A stretch of DNA of 64,000 nt from Patellaria atrata CBS 101060 (lineage: Eukaryota > Ascomycota > Dothideomycetes > Patellariales > Patellariaceae): positions 906,715-970,714 of the forward strand of contig MU006097.1 of NCBI GenBank assembly GCA_010093705.1, in the 5' to 3' direction. Positions 22,436 to 34,932 of the stretch are shown piece by piece. Position 1 is the stretch's first letter. The number at the start of each line of letters is the position of its first letter. The position numbers and the translations under genes were made by a program. The notes below the pieces were generated by a model that had not been told where the DNA came from, made no database searches, and saw only the letters and a list, made by a program, of their open reading frames with translations.

Positions 22436-24376
22436 CTAGAAGGCCTCGCTTAACCCTAACAAAAATTCGCTCAAACCGTATGCTCCCGGATCTGGTACTT
22501 CCTGCCATCCTTCGCCACCAACATACACTGTCCGACCTAATTTGGCCCTCATCCCTTTTGTCTTTTGGGCTCCTTCCGCAGCTGACTCCGCGGCAGATTT
22601 GATGTCGGATGTTTTAGAAAGAGTTTCAATAAAGGGATGTAAAGCATCCATCAATGTCCTGTCGCCCGGTTTTGCTGGAGTGTATTTGCTCAACGACTCT
22701 AGTGATGATTGCAATGCTTTCGACCACGTCTGAATTGTGACTGGTATAGGTGATGATGAAGATTGGGTGCGGAGACCGTACGCAAGCGCGTTCAAAAAGA
22801 TAGCGTAGAGTGCACCAGAAGTTCCGTCCATGTGCGATTCCACCTCTTGCGTGATTCTGTCAAGAAATATCGCAGCATCGCCAGGGACTTGTTTATTCTC
22901 TAACAAAGTAGCAATAGCTAAACGAGATCAATTAGCATCGATGAACGGATCGAGCGTAAAATATACCATACCCTCGGCTCCGCGTTTCAGACCTGTCCCA
23001 CAGTCACCATCTCCGACCACTGTATCATATCTCGTAACCTCCGGCTCCGCCTTGATGAGTCTCTGTAAACCGGCGTTAAGAATCCTCTTTGCGAATTCAG
23101 AATCCACTAGGAAAATGTTAGCGTACTCTCTATTGAGCACCAACCTCAACCCACATTGTAGATTGCTCGGCTTAGCTTCCTCAGTCATTGTGATCTGCTC
23201 CTCCTTCCCCGTTTCCTCCCTCCTCTTCCACGTACTGGTTGAAACCGGTGCAGACCATCCCAAAGCTTCAGCTGGGGCATCCAAAAGTTCCAGCATTGAG
23301 AGACCTAACCCTCCTAAACCCAAATCCGCAATCTTCAACAGTGAAATACTGAACCCCATGCCGTTCAGACTCGTCATAAAAGTCCCCGCCAGTATTCTAA
23401 CCGGCTTGATATTCCAATCCCCCTCAAGTTGCCCCAGCACCACCGCTACGATTCCACTCATCTCTAACACACTAACACCACCTAGATTGTTAACCAATAG
23501 GACCGTCTCATCTTCTCCGCTGATATTTAGGAACGCTCGATCCTCGTCACTTTGGTCCAGCAGATGCTTCAACATCGTCTGCACCAAAGCTACCAAGTCC
23601 GCCGTCTTCCTTTCAGAACCAGGTTCATTATGGATCCCCATGCCAACCTCGACCTCGCCCTCCGCGACGCCATCCTCATCCCCCTCACCCTTCTCTCGTC
23701 CCGGTACATGCACATGTGCTAAACTCGCCCCAATAGACACCAGATTCGCCGCCACTGTTTCTGCAACCCTCCTCACCTCTTCCAAGCTCCCCCCCTTCTC
23801 CGCCGCCGCTGCCGCAATCTTAAGCACCAAACACGTCCCCGCGATCCCCCTCCTCCCCACCTTCCCCCCTTGGCCCCTCCCCACCCCGACATCGTCTCCC
23901 ACCACGACCATTTCGACCTGCAAACCAAGTGCCCGCGCCTTCTCGACCCCCATGCCGAAATTCAGCACGTCGCCTGTATAGTTCATCACGACGACGAGGA
24001 CCCCTTTCTCCCGGGGGACGCGGTGGAGCAGCGCATGTCTTACCTGCGCCGCGGACGGGGAGGCGAAGATTGTACCGGCAACGGCGGCGGTGAGGAGGCC
24101 CTGGCCCACGAAGGAGGAGAAGGAGGGTTCGTGGCCCGATCCGCCACCGGAGAGAAGCGAGACGGTTGCGGGCGAGGCGGGTAGGGGACGCAGGTAGATG
24201 GTCTTGTTCGCGGAGTCGAGGAGCAAGGAGGGGTTGAGGAGGGGGAGGGAGGAGAGGGCGGTATGGACGAGATGCGTGGGATCGTGGAGGAAGTGTTTTG
24301 CTATCGAGAGGTCATGGTTAGGTATGGATTTGGCTATTGGGAGAGGAGGGTCTGGGTTGAGATGCGTACATGACAT
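22436..24376 (-). CDS. DAK1: Dihydroxyacetone kinase
   Basis: Phosphorylates dihydroxyacetone with ATP, linking glycerol or methanol use to glycolysis and detoxifying the triose. Three exons (24376-24370, 24300-22972, 22917-22436) give 605 aa. The first exon is only 7 nt (ATGTCAT). Its 69-nt intron has a CTAAC branch site, and splicing yields MSSKHFLHD, matching the family's usual MSxKHF start; reading through would insert 23 foreign residues. The DhaK domain has GGGSGHEPSFSSFVGQGLL and the substrate-binding His in GIHNEPG. The DhaL domain has the Mg-ATP loop VVGDGDCGTGL and continues after intron 2 as a helical bundle (GTSGALYAIFLNAL). All key residues are present. Confidence 0.95.
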
Positions 24377-25286
24377 TTGGTATCGCTTTATCTGCTACTG
24401 CTGTGTGAAGTTAAAGCTGGAAGTCCTGGCATTCACGGCTTGAAGTTCAGTACGGAGCATATTATATCACTTTAGTTCTACATATGTTTGCTCCCTGATT
24501 ACCTGCATGAACTCACGTTCCAGGCAAGCTTTCATGGTGTGGGGTCGATGCGGGGCAGCTCCCTTTCCGTATTGGAGCTTCCCCGGCATCGGTATCAACA
24601 TCCGTTAATCATTCGCTGACCGATTTGTACAGTTTCAGTACACCGGCCATTATCATTTAGGGTACACCGGTAATATGGGGTCTATATGTCCCCTTTCGAG
24701 GTATTCCTATCCTTTCATATACTCATATTCAAAAACACCTTCGACATAGAAGTATAACCAGATGGTGTGCTGTGGTAGAGTCATGATTCCAAATACGACT
24801 TTATGTGTTCGGGGAATGTATAGTGCATAGGGATACCGGGAGGGAAATGAGAGGTAATATTGCAAAGTTCAAAATGACATTAGAAGCACTCAGCCTGTAT
24901 ATGTAGAAGACCAAGTACTTAATCGATCAAAGGAATTCCTCTCATTTGATATCGATCTGCATATGATGCCAAATTTGGTGCACCAACGAAGATCCATCGT
25001 ACAACCCCCACACTCGTCTTCTGTATTCTCGTACGGCCTTATAGTAAGGCCTCATATCCATCTGACATTTGTCAAATTACTCACTATACCTACAAGTTCG
25101 AAGATGTCCGGCCATCCCGTGTTGGTGGTACGGAGAAGGCGTAACAGGCATACTCGTACGCTTTGACGGCACTGGTGCTCTTGGTCTATAATCGTTAGCA
25201 TAGTACGAGCATAAGGACAATTTTCTTACGATATATTGCGCGCACAGGTACTACGCAGTTCAAAAAAGCCAAAGTGATGTTCCGTA
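24377..25286. other. Intergenic, DAK1 promoter and SNF4 3' flank
   Basis: 910 bp without a supported gene. Two copies of TACACCGG lie 29 bp apart near 24639 and 24662, within the likely DAK1 upstream region. A 67-codon ORF at 24963 is unrecognised. Confidence 0.6.
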
Positions 25287-26679
25287 CTATGTTTCATCAC
25301 CTTCACCCTCTAGAAGAACGTATTCGAGGATATCGCTAAGGGTAAGGACTCCTTCAAGCTTGCCGTGTTCATTCAGAATAACTAGACGATGTACTCTTGA
25401 TCTCCGTATGGTATCAAATATAGTATCAAGCCTGTCTTGTACAGAACATGTGTAGATACCAGAGAAGTCCTAATCCAATATTAGCAATGACAGCCAGTAC
25501 TGGAAACAGAATGCGAACACACATCTGAGCGCTTCAGAAGCGCTTCACCGACATTCAAGGATAGATCCTCGTAATTTCCCCCTTTGATGAGCGTTATGAC
25601 ATCGACCGCTTCGAACACATTGAGCACTGCACCGCCTATGGGAATTAGCTGAGTTATCTTGAATAAGTCATAATCCTAAAAACATACCGTCTCTATCTAG
25701 AATCGGTACACTTGAAATATTCTTCTTTACCAGCATGTGTATTACATCCATGACTGGCGTATCCATATATGCCGTAGCCAGGCCAGTGTATGTTCCGACG
25801 TTCAGCTCTTTAAGAGGCTTCTTGAGGAGTTGGGTCTCCTTGACATTCACAGCGACGAACTTAAGGATTCTGTATTGTGTAACTACACTCACCACCATAG
25901 AGCGGTTCGTTTCGTCGTCAACATCCACTAGAGGGATTCTTCTGGCTCGGGACTCCAGCATGCGTCTACACGCCTCGTATAGAGGGCGTTCGGGGTGTAT
26001 CGAGACAGTTTCGATTGGTGTGACGCCAAGTGCTCTCTCGATTTCTAACTTCACGTTAGATCAGTCATGCAATGTATTCCTTGTACGATTACCTCTCAAA
26101 CTGCTCAGACGGAACTGATCGACTCTTGACAATGCGTCAGGGTTTTGCCAATAGTACTGAATAACGTTGATATAGTCTGACGTGGTAAGCAATCCCGCAA
26201 AGGTAGACGTATCTGAATCCCATAAAGGAGCAGATACAATCCCTTGGACACATATTAGTCTATGAATCGAGAATTTCCAGGGCTACTTTTAGTCCGCTAT
26301 TTCATACCATTCTGAATAAGTATATTGAGGGACTTCTTGACAAGCAATGACGTATCGAGGATGATGAGTCGAAAACTCAGTGGAAGGACGTCATAACTGG
26401 TGCGCACTTTTAAGAAAGCGCGTATGGCCCGCTACAGATATAAAAGGTCAGCGACAAATGTTCTTCAACATAAATGGGACCACCTACGAGCCCCTCCCGC
26501 TGTTCGATGTCAACTGGCTTTAATGGTTTCGCGGGAGTTGTAGGGCGTGAGTGGCCTAGGGGTCTAAGGTAGCTGGACGGCGTCACAAAAGTTGGGGCGA
26601 TATGACCTTGGGCGATATTATGATGGGGGAGATTGGGCGCGTCATTCGAGCGTAGGTGAGGTTCTGCTGCTTCTGACAT
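25287..26679 (-). CDS. SNF4: AMP-activated protein kinase gamma subunit (Snf4)
   Basis: Nucleotide-sensing regulatory subunit of the SNF1/AMPK kinase, which controls the response to glucose limitation. Six exons (26679-26488, 26431-26308, 26242-26093, 26044-25688, 25635-25523, 25469-25287) give 372 aa. Four CBS motifs follow a ~65-residue disordered N-terminus: [87 protein letters not shown]. Each closes with a hydrophobic strand ([20 protein letters not shown]). All junctions keep phase. Introns are 44-65 nt. The N-terminal extension is longer than that of yeast Snf4 (322 aa), as in other filamentous ascomycetes. Confidence 0.95.
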
Positions 26680-27411
26680 TGTGACTTTAAGAAAGCGAGA
26701 AACAAGCCGCTCGAAGCGGTCCTAGTTCTGCAGAGAGATTCCGACACGAGTGAATTCGCCGCTGAAATAGATAAAAGGTAGAACAGGTAGTGAGCTGAGG
26801 TAAAAGTAGGTGGTTGAGTTCACACGTGGGGGACATGGAGAGATGACGGGAGTGGCCTTTGTGGGTTTCTATCGATGCAAAGGTGGGGCTTGATAGAGTT
26901 CTGCAGTAAACAATCACCCGGGGTGAAGAATCTCAGGGCATTTAGGTTTTGTACCTGACAGTAGCTCATATGGATGAGAAATGAATTAATTCCGTTTGAC
27001 AGGTTACGTCAGAAACGTGCAGCTGAAGTGCTGAACCATAACGAGTCCTGATGGTCAATTTTTATTTTCCATCTCAAAGTCCACTCTCGTGTTGCTCACT
27101 CTGCTATAAAGTAAAAATCAACTCGAAAAACCCGCATAGAGTCGAACGAAGGCAACAGGATTTAATGATCCTTATTTGCATGACCTGTAGCTACATGCCG
27201 ACGCCTTCTTCACATGCTCAAATAACCCGCTCGTCGTCAAAGTAACTCATGGAACACATGAAAAAGAAGTACAAAGCAAATAGTATCCCACCAGGACCTA
27301 AGACCACCGTAATGAAAATCCATGCAGCAAAGATGGCCCAGATGAATCGCCGTTATAAGTAGTGGCATAGCTACTTGAGCGTTGAGGTTCGAAATCATAA
27401 GCCCCAAAACT
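26680..27411. other. Intergenic, SNF4 promoter and PP2C 3' flank
   Basis: 732 bp without a supported gene. ORFs of 60-76 codons overlap on both strands and have no recognisable motif. I looked for tRNA B-box sequences near GAGTCGAACG (27136) and GGTTCGAAAT (27386); neither sits in a cloverleaf. Confidence 0.6.
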
Positions 27412-29019
27412 TCAGTTCTGTTTGCCTGTTGGTATCGCGCCCTGTGGGTCTAATTCTGGACCCGGCTCAGCTTCTTCCTCCTCCCTGATCATTTCTGAAG
27501 TTGTCTTGTCAAGAGCTTCACCTCCACTTTCATCCAATTGTTTCTTCGCTTGAGATACGATAGAGTCAGCCTCACTGATCCCTCCTTTAGTGCTTGGTGG
27601 ATCACCATCGACACCCATCAGGGGCTGACCCTTGCGTTCCTTCAGTGCTTTGTTGTCGAATCGAACGATCATACAGGAAAGGTTATCGGTGGAGAAGCGA
27701 GCCAATGCGTGGTCAACGAGCTGTTTAGATGCAGCTTGTGCATCATGTGTATTGCGGACAAGGTCGACAGCCTCTTGATCTGTACATACATCCCAGAGCT
27801 AATCATCGAGTTAGCACATGCGTCATTTCGATATAGGAGTAACTTACGCCATCGCACGCCAATATCAAGAACTCGTCCTGATCCGCTTGGATTACAGTTT
27901 CGGTGGTATAAGGATGGCCAGTAACTAAATCTTTCATGTATGAGTCACCCAAGGCTCTAGTAACAGCAAGAACCCCATTCACACGATTGTTGAGAATGAG
28001 ACCGCCCGCATTTGCCACTCGCCTCCCCTCGTTCTCGTCACTACCTTTATGGTCATAAGAAAGCCGCAGGGCTCGTCCGTTACGGCACAGTACAATACGT
28101 GCGTCGCCAACGTTAGCCGTATATAATACCCTCTGGCGTGAGGCTGATTCTCGGAGACGGGCTTCTGTTGCCAAGCCGCTGTCAGCATTTGAGATTGACT
28201 CTTGCTGCTCTTGCGGAGCCTTTATGGCTGCAGCTGTAGCCGGAGCCAGCGAAGAAGATCCGGTTGCAGATTGAGAATTGGGAACCCTGTCTTCCCAACG
28301 AAGGACAGCAATCACTGCGGTACAACCACTGTTCTTCAAAGGTAGCTTTTCCAGTTGCTGGTCCACCTGGGTGAATGTCTGATCTAACAATTCGGGGATG
28401 GGTGTGTTCGGATGTTTACGAATCATATCTTCTAGAAGGACATGGAGCTTTTTACCACACCAGTCCGCGGCAAATGTGCCTGCATGACCATCAAATATTG
28501 CAAAATAACCATTATCCGTCTCCACAACAGGGTGGTTCGTAGAATCGGTAAGGCTAGACGCAGACTCAGACGCGGATGCGGACTTCGCGCTATTAGAGGC
28601 TCCTTCGGAGGTGAGAGACGGTGCTGGAGTGCTCAAGAAGTTGTATAAGTAGGCGTGTGTATCTTCCATAGTCCTGCGACATTTCTTGTTCTTGTCTTCT
28701 GTTACTCCTACCCTGAAGGTAGATCTTGGTCCTGGCACAGACTCGCCCGCAGAATTATTATGTGAACCTTGAGGTACGACCAGAGCGGGATCATTCTTCC
28801 CTAGCTTATGCAATGGTGACTGAGTTCCTTTCTCAGCTGAGTTGATGTTCGTAGGTGAAGAACTATGCATGTGGAAGGATTGTTTCGCGCTTGAGAACAT
28901 GTCTCGAGCTCTAGACACGCCACTGCTTCTTCTTTTCTTTTCGGTGCTTGTGGAAACGTCTTCACTTGATTTTCGACCTACAGGACCGTCTATAGGGCCA
29001 GACTTTTTCTCCGAGTTGA

Positions 29020-29050
<31 letters not shown>

Positions 29051-29149
29051 GGGTATGGTGATATTCGAAGGCTTTTCAGCGTCATTGGCGGAGGGCGAGT
29101 CCACGGCTGTGTCGTCTTCCTTGTCAGGGTTCCCAGAGGAGCCAAACAT
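27412..29149 (-). CDS. PPM/PP2C-type serine/threonine phosphatase
   Basis: Mg/Mn-dependent phosphatase; fungal relatives (Ptc1 type) dampen stress MAP-kinase signalling. Two exons (29149-27848 and 27798-27412; 50-nt intron) give 562 aa from the ATG at 29149. The PP2C motifs are complete: [77 protein letters not shown] and [12 protein letters not shown]. The metal-binding Asp residues in MED, DGHAG, CDG and DN are all present. The ~140-residue N-terminus is disordered with an Asn10 run. An acidic tail follows the domain. The true N-terminus may lie upstream: coding-like, in-frame sequence precedes the ATG and a 49-nt intron (29245-29197) could join it to an earlier exon. Closest family member is uncertain between Ptc1 and other Ptc types. 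Confidence 0.9.
29021..29050. repeat. (GTT)10 microsatellite in PP2C gene
   Basis: Ten perfect GTT units, read as AAC on the coding strand, encode ten consecutive Asn in the disordered N-terminus. Being a perfect repeat it should vary in length between strains. Confidence 0.95.
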
Positions 29150-30703
29150 ACGGTTTAGCAGACCTCCTTGGCCGGAGAAGCTCCTCCGCTTATTTCCTGC
29201 CAGGTTGAAGGATTGTCAGGAGAGTATTGCACCGAAATTGCACACGTGTGGAGTGAATGGGGGCTTGAAAGGCTGCTTCGGCGGGGTTGGATGTTGAGAG
29301 AACTGCGCCGAGAGGTGGCTGACGAGACTGAAGGAAAGGCTGAGGTGTACGGAGTAAGGTATCTATGTGCAGAGAAAAGATCATGTTAGTGACATGACTG
29401 TTGACAGAAATAGACTTTCTGCTGAGATTTATATCTGCAGTATGGCGATCTGGTGCCAGTGAGTAAGGCAAGGTAGTTTGATATGGAAACTAACCGGGAG
29501 GATGGTAATGATTTTCTAATCCGGGGAGAGGATCCGGTGGGTGGTTTGCGGCCAACACAGCCACGAGTACAGGAATTGGGGAGTTCGTGAGGCACGATAG
29601 GCAGCAAATAATAAAGGATGAGTGAGCAAACGGAAATTTTCAGGTGTTTATTTGGTGGGCAATGCAGTAGAAGAACTAGAGAGCGTCAAGGTATGTGTAT
29701 GCCTTGGTTGTATAGATTGTACTATACTGTACAAGAAACACCTAGGTGCGCGGTTAGGAGGACTTGGGGGAGGGGTGCCACTACTGCTTGCCTCTGCCCT
29801 GATGCCCTGCGCCGTCGATCTGCGTCCAGCCAACACAACTTCACCAAGTGCCTACGTACAGCTTTGTGCCCCTCCTGACAACGTCTTGAGAATTTCGTAG
29901 GTTGTAGAGAGTAGAGGAAGTAATACAAAGAGCTATTGATCAAAACCGTACTCAGATCTGGTTTTCATTCAAAGAAATGGGAGCTTCTTGTGTATCTTGT
30001 GGTGTTGATGAGAGATGACGCCCCAAGTCAAGCGCGTAACCAACCCCACGGTGAGGGGTCAAGGTGAGGTCCCGACAAGCCTAAAGGTAACTAACTAATG
30101 ATAAAGAGTTGGAAGCGAGCTTGATCATCACATAAGATAGCTGGGCTCATAGCGCCGTACATGAAGGTAAGATAGGATGGGAGTTGTCACGCTCAGCAAG
30201 AACTCAAGGAAAAGTTTGTAGCATTTGCGGAGCAGTACCGCTTGAGGGATTCTTTACCAAGGTAGCTCTAATAGCTGCAAACTCCAGGATAACCAGAATC
30301 TATCCATAGCGATAGCGCCGGACAAGTACCAATTGCCGTTACTCCAAGATAGGGCCCTTAAATAGCGCCCAAATCATTTCAATAGAGATCACCCTATATT
30401 GTTAGGAGCACCTTAGCTTGCACTATGCTTAACATATAGAGAAATCTGATAGTTTGATGCAGTAAAGAGCTCCGTGTTCGTCAAATCGCTTTCCTACTTT
30501 GATAACAGTACCTGCTCACAGGCTACCAATTGAGCACTTTCAGCACGTATTCCGGTGCCGTGAATATTCTGATGGAGGTCCCTATAAGCAATCTCTCTAT
30601 CTCATCACCACGGAGAATAGTTCATCAAGTCGTAAAATACTCGCCGCAGAGTTAGGACAAAACGTTGTTCCAAGGTAGTACTGGACTTTTGACGTGAATT
30701 TCA
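29150..30703. other. Gene-poor region, 1.55 kb
   Basis: The left part (29150-29480) is the leader and possible upstream exon of the PP2C gene. The rest, up to the VPS2 stop, carries only ORFs under 95 codons on both strands (29618-29943) and none beyond 29950. No tRNA, repeat or transposon was recognised. Confidence 0.6.
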
Positions 30704-31614
30704 TCATCTTCTTAGATCGTTGAGTCGTGCTTGGAGGTCGTCGTCTCCAGGATCACCGCCTCCAACGGCTTGTGCGATCCTCCCATCGGATACTGACTGT
30801 TTTTGGAGATCTGAGGGAGCTTCACCAAGCTACAAATGATTAGCATTCTATAAACACGGCGAGCAGTTCCTTCACGAATCAAAGTAGGGAATAGGTTACA
30901 TACCAATTGATTAAGATCCACACCGACCTCATCAAGGACTTGATTCACGACTTCCTCGCTGTCTTCCTCATCTTCTAGGCCAGTAACATCATCTATAGCA
31001 TCATCCATCATTTCCTGCCGTTGGTCCATAATATCGTTTTCTTTTTCAAATTCCATAGCAATTCTCTGGAGTGCGGGAAGGTTCATTTGCCTATTCATAC
31101 TACCCAGTAAAGCTGTTGCCCCTTTCATAGACTGCATCATTTGTTCGTTGCTTCGGACGGTCTAAACGTTCATTAGTATCTCATACGCGTGGGATAAGGG
31201 TTCCAGCACCGACCTGTATTCTCAACGATATGGCCTGTAGTTGTGTTCTCATTTGATAGAACTTCTGGATATATCTACAATAAACCATAAGTAACCATCC
31301 ACAAGGGTGGCATTTGCACATAAAGCTACGACTGAGACTGACCTTCTCGTCCTGACCAGATCTTTTGCCTGTATCTTGACAGCCCCCATTTGCCCATTCT
31401 TAGCGCTTTTCTTTATGTCTTGTACGAGTTTTTTTTCTTGGTTCTCTAGCTTAACTCTTTCCCTATCAAGTTCGCGTTGAGTCTTCTCAAGAGCCCGCTG
31501 ATGTTTCCGTAGTCTCTCCGCAGGCGTCATCCGCTTCCCAAATGCCCATTCTACTATCTATGATGATAATTAGCGGGGAGCGATAGTCTAGTCTTCTGGA
31601 TTCTTTACATTCAT
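30704..31614 (-). CDS. VPS2: ESCRT-III subunit Vps2/Did4 (CHMP2)
   Basis: Vps2 joins the ESCRT-III filament that buds vesicles into multivesicular bodies and takes part in membrane scission, and it recruits the Vps4 ATPase. Five exons (31614-31609, 31557-31343, 31274-31214, 31161-30904, 30829-30704) give 221 aa. The first exon is only 6 nt (ATG AAT). The basic N-terminal helices (WAFGKRMTPAERLRKHQRAL; KKLVQDIKKSAKNGQMGAVK) are followed by the YIQKFYQMRTQLQAISLRIQ helix and an acidic region (EDEEDSEEVVNQVLDEVGVD). The C-terminus LQARLNDLRR is a classic MIM1 motif for the Vps4 MIT domain. Length fits the family. The start is divergent from FZO1. Confidence 0.95.
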
Positions 31615-31923
31615 AGCGCAAAATGGTTCTTTTAGAATGGAGTTTCGGAGCAAGTAATCCTCTACGTTCCTATTGTACTCTGAGTGCGTTTAAGACAAGA
31701 TATGGGAACTTCGATAGGTTGTACAATTCGTTCGCCGCGCAAGTTTGATCCAACTCGCAAGCGGAGGAAAGCCGGCGCTACCTAGTACGTCCGAGTGCCA
31801 AGGGTCTCCACCTATTCTTTTCCGCATCATCACCTCAATCTCAAAGATTCACCGCCTATCTTTATTGCATTCCCTATCCGACATGCGCACCCTTCATTTG
31901 CGTAGATTCAACACAATTCAAAG
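31615..31923. promoter_or_regulatory. Divergent promoter VPS2 / FZO1
   Basis: 309 bp separate the two start codons, so both promoters and leaders share it. The FZO1 side contains CT-rich sequence. No TATA element stands out. Confidence 0.7.
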
Positions 31924-34900
31924 ATGAATTCGAACGACTACTCAGATCAGGATGCGGATCCCTTCAGAGCGGAGTCGTCCCGACGCGATTCGCCTCCTCA
32001 ACAAAAAGCGCCTCTTCGACCGAATTACATGACAGTGGGTTCAGGTTCAACCTCTGAAAGCGCCGCACGTCTTATGGCAATGATCGATCAAGATTCTGGA
32101 TATGGAGGAAGTGTAGCGGACGGTGAGGGTCTAGCTCGAGGATGGCATCCAGGTATTACAGAGGATCGACCGACTCCCAGCCATACTCCAGTTCTTCCGG
32201 GAGAGAGCAGTGCTGAGTGTATGTATCCAATCGAAAAGAAGACTTTATGTATAAACTTGGACTAACAAAGTTTCAACAGCCGAGAATGAGAGGAGAGTCT
32301 TCGCTAGCCATGTTCATCAACTGTTCTAGTGAGTCTTTTTGTTGTCATCAAATTGCACTCATTGGCTAATTATACATGTTACAGCAACCAGAATAAGAAT
32401 GCTCTGAATCGTGCAATTGGCCAGACTGTCGAAGTTTTAAAGAACCTCCAAAAGAAGAACTCAGAATGGCCTGCTCACTACCCATCAGTCCAACGTCCTA
32501 CAGATCATTCTTCTGTCCCACATGCGGACCCTCGGCCAGGTTTACATCATACCCAATCTACTCTAGACAATCATTATGGGCTGGATCAATCACCTACAAG
32601 CAGACCTACCCCTCCACGTCGCGCTGGCACAACCGTTGGAGCAGCTCATTCTCAAGCAGAATCAAGTTCCGCAGCCGCTCAAACCGCTATTCCGGAACCA
32701 CGACTAATTACGCCACAGCTCTCCCAGGAATTCTCTGTACTTAAGATCGACTTGAAGATGGGCAACTTGTCCCAAGCAGAGCTCGTTCATTCTCTAGAAA
32801 AGCATTCCATCGCAGCTCTACTCGATGGCCAAATCAAACAGAGCGTCCGACACCTCTATTCACTACGAGAACGGATTGAAGATATATCGAGCAAAGTACT
32901 CGTAACGGGTGACCTCAACGCTGGAAAGTCAACGTTCTGTAACGCTCTGTTGCGTCGCAAAGTACTCCCTGAAGATCAGCAACCATGTACGAGTATATTT
33001 TGCGAGGTTCTAGATGCAAGAGAAAATGATAATATCGAAGAAGTGCACGTGATACCTAAACGGGTAGCACGGTACAATCGAGATGATGAGCGTACTTTCG
33101 AAGTACATCCATTGTCAGATTTGGAGAAAATTGTGACGGATAGTGACCGCTATTCGCAATGTAAAATTTACATCAAGGATATACGAGGCCTTGATGAGTC
33201 TCTCCTAAATAATGGAGTTGTGGATATCGCTCTCATCGACGCTCCAGGTTTGAACGCTGATTCCGTCCTAACAACAGCAGTATTTGCGAGACAAGAGGAA
33301 ATAGACGTTGTAGTCTTCGTAGTGTCGGCTGCTAATCATTTTACTCAATCTGCGAAGGAGTTCATTTTCAATGCTGCCCGAGAGAAAGCATACATTTTCA
33401 TGGTTGTCAATGGGTTTGACAATATTCGGGATAAGAATCGATGCCAAGAGATGATTCTCAAACAAGTCGCTGGACTAAGTCCCGCTACATTCAAAGAGTC
33501 GTCAGAACTAGTGCATTTCGTTTCCAGCAACGCAATCCCCGTGGCTCCTGCAGAGCTTAACAGGCCTGGAGGAGTCGATGGATCATCATCGGGGTCTGGC
33601 CCTGGGTTTGAGGATCCGGGTGATGACCCAGATGGCGATGATGACGAACCAAAGGGGAAACATGGCGATTCAGGATCTCCTATTACCGGTAAAGGCAAAG
33701 GAAAAGAGAAAGAGCGGGAGAAAATTCATGCCTTTGAAGAACTCGAAGCTTCTTTGCGAAGATTTGTGCTCGAAAAGCGCTCACGGTCTAAACTTGCCCC
33801 GGCGAAGACATATCTCATGCACCTACTCGGAGACCTGCATAGCCTCGCGACAGTCAATAGGGATGTTGCACAAGCAGAACTGGACCGGGTGACTAAGGAT
33901 CTTTCTGAGATAGAACCCGCGTACGAAAAGTCGAGGAAAGTAAGAGCTGAAGCTGGGGAAAAGGTCGATAGTACCGTTGAAGATACAGCATCTGAGGTTT
34001 ACAAATTCACACGCGATACTCTCAATTCGTCCATTGCTCGAGTTGCAGAGGAAGATTTAGGTGTACCTTATCCAGGTCTATTCAGCGTATACGACTATGC
34101 CGAAGATATCAAGTCTGCGATGATAGAGATCATTGCGGAAAAGGTAGAATTCTGCGAAGAGCATGCTCGTGGAAGGATCGGTGATGGTTTCAGTGCCATA
34201 AAATCTCTTGGTCTCTTACATTTAGGTGACAGCTTCGCCCACGTCTCGATTCAACCTCAGCAAATTTATCGGCGTAAGAAGGATGCTCTAGCTCGCTACA
34301 TCGATCTTGAGGTCGAGACCTGGGATTTCTTCGATGTGTCAAGTCTCTGGGAACGTCAGGAGAAAGTTGCAGGCACAAGTATGGCTCTTACAGTTGCTGG
34401 TGTGGTTGGTGGACGTCTGGTTGGTGGGGTTGGCTGGTTGGATGGAACATTGGGCGCTGTGAGAATTGTGGGAGCGAATAATCTGCGCAGGCTCATTATC
34501 CCTGGCCTTATTGCGGGAGGTATGTTTCGCTCTACCTTTATTTACGTTGTGAATTTACTAACAGCTGTAGTTGTTCTTGGTGTCTCCTACGCCCTCTCAT
34601 CGATCCCACAGTCTTTACCGCGCCGTCTCAATGCTAAGCTTTCGACTCAGCTAGCCGCTCTCGATTATACACACTCGAATGCTCTCCGTATTAGCTCCGA
34701 AGTACGAAGAGCTTTGAAGTTCCCCGGTGATTATCTTCGCGTTGGCTTGCAGCGTAATATTGAGAAACTCCAGGGGAAAAAACAGGAAACAAGTCAGCTC
34801 AAAGAAGAGTCTGAGGTTGCTAGGAAGTACTTTTCTAACCTAATTCGAGAAAGCGAAAGAATTAGAACGGCGGTGACAAGCGTCGACCTGGAAGGGCCAT

Positions 34901-34932
34901 CACCTGGAATTGCTGCTGCGTACAGCTCCTGA
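31924..34932 (+). CDS. FZO1: Mitofusin Fzo1, outer-membrane dynamin-like GTPase
   Basis: Mediates fusion of mitochondrial outer membranes by GTP-dependent tethering. Four exons (31924-32218, 32280-32328, 32385-34519, 34571-34932) give 946 aa. A disordered N-terminus is followed by a helical segment and the GTPase: G1 GDLNAGKST at residue 290, switch Thr in PCTSIF, G3 DAPG near 400, and VVNGFD as the G4-like motif. A Gly/Asp-rich loop lies near 510. The membrane anchor is a hydrophobic hairpin around 815-840 (IIPGLIAGVVLGVSYALSSIP). The C-terminus is a coiled coil (NIEKLQGKKQETSQLKEESE). Intron 3 (34520-34570) is 51 nt and free of stops, so the frame reads through; donor GTATGT, branch CTAAC and acceptor CTGTAG mark it as a real intron within the anchor. 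Confidence 0.94.

Noticed and set aside
22830-23981. 383-codon plus-strand ORF
   Set aside because: Antisense to DAK1; Ser/Pro/Thr-rich translation typical of a shadow frame.
27130-27400. Possible tRNA B-box-like sequences
   Set aside because: No matching acceptor stem, anticodon arm or A box could be found.
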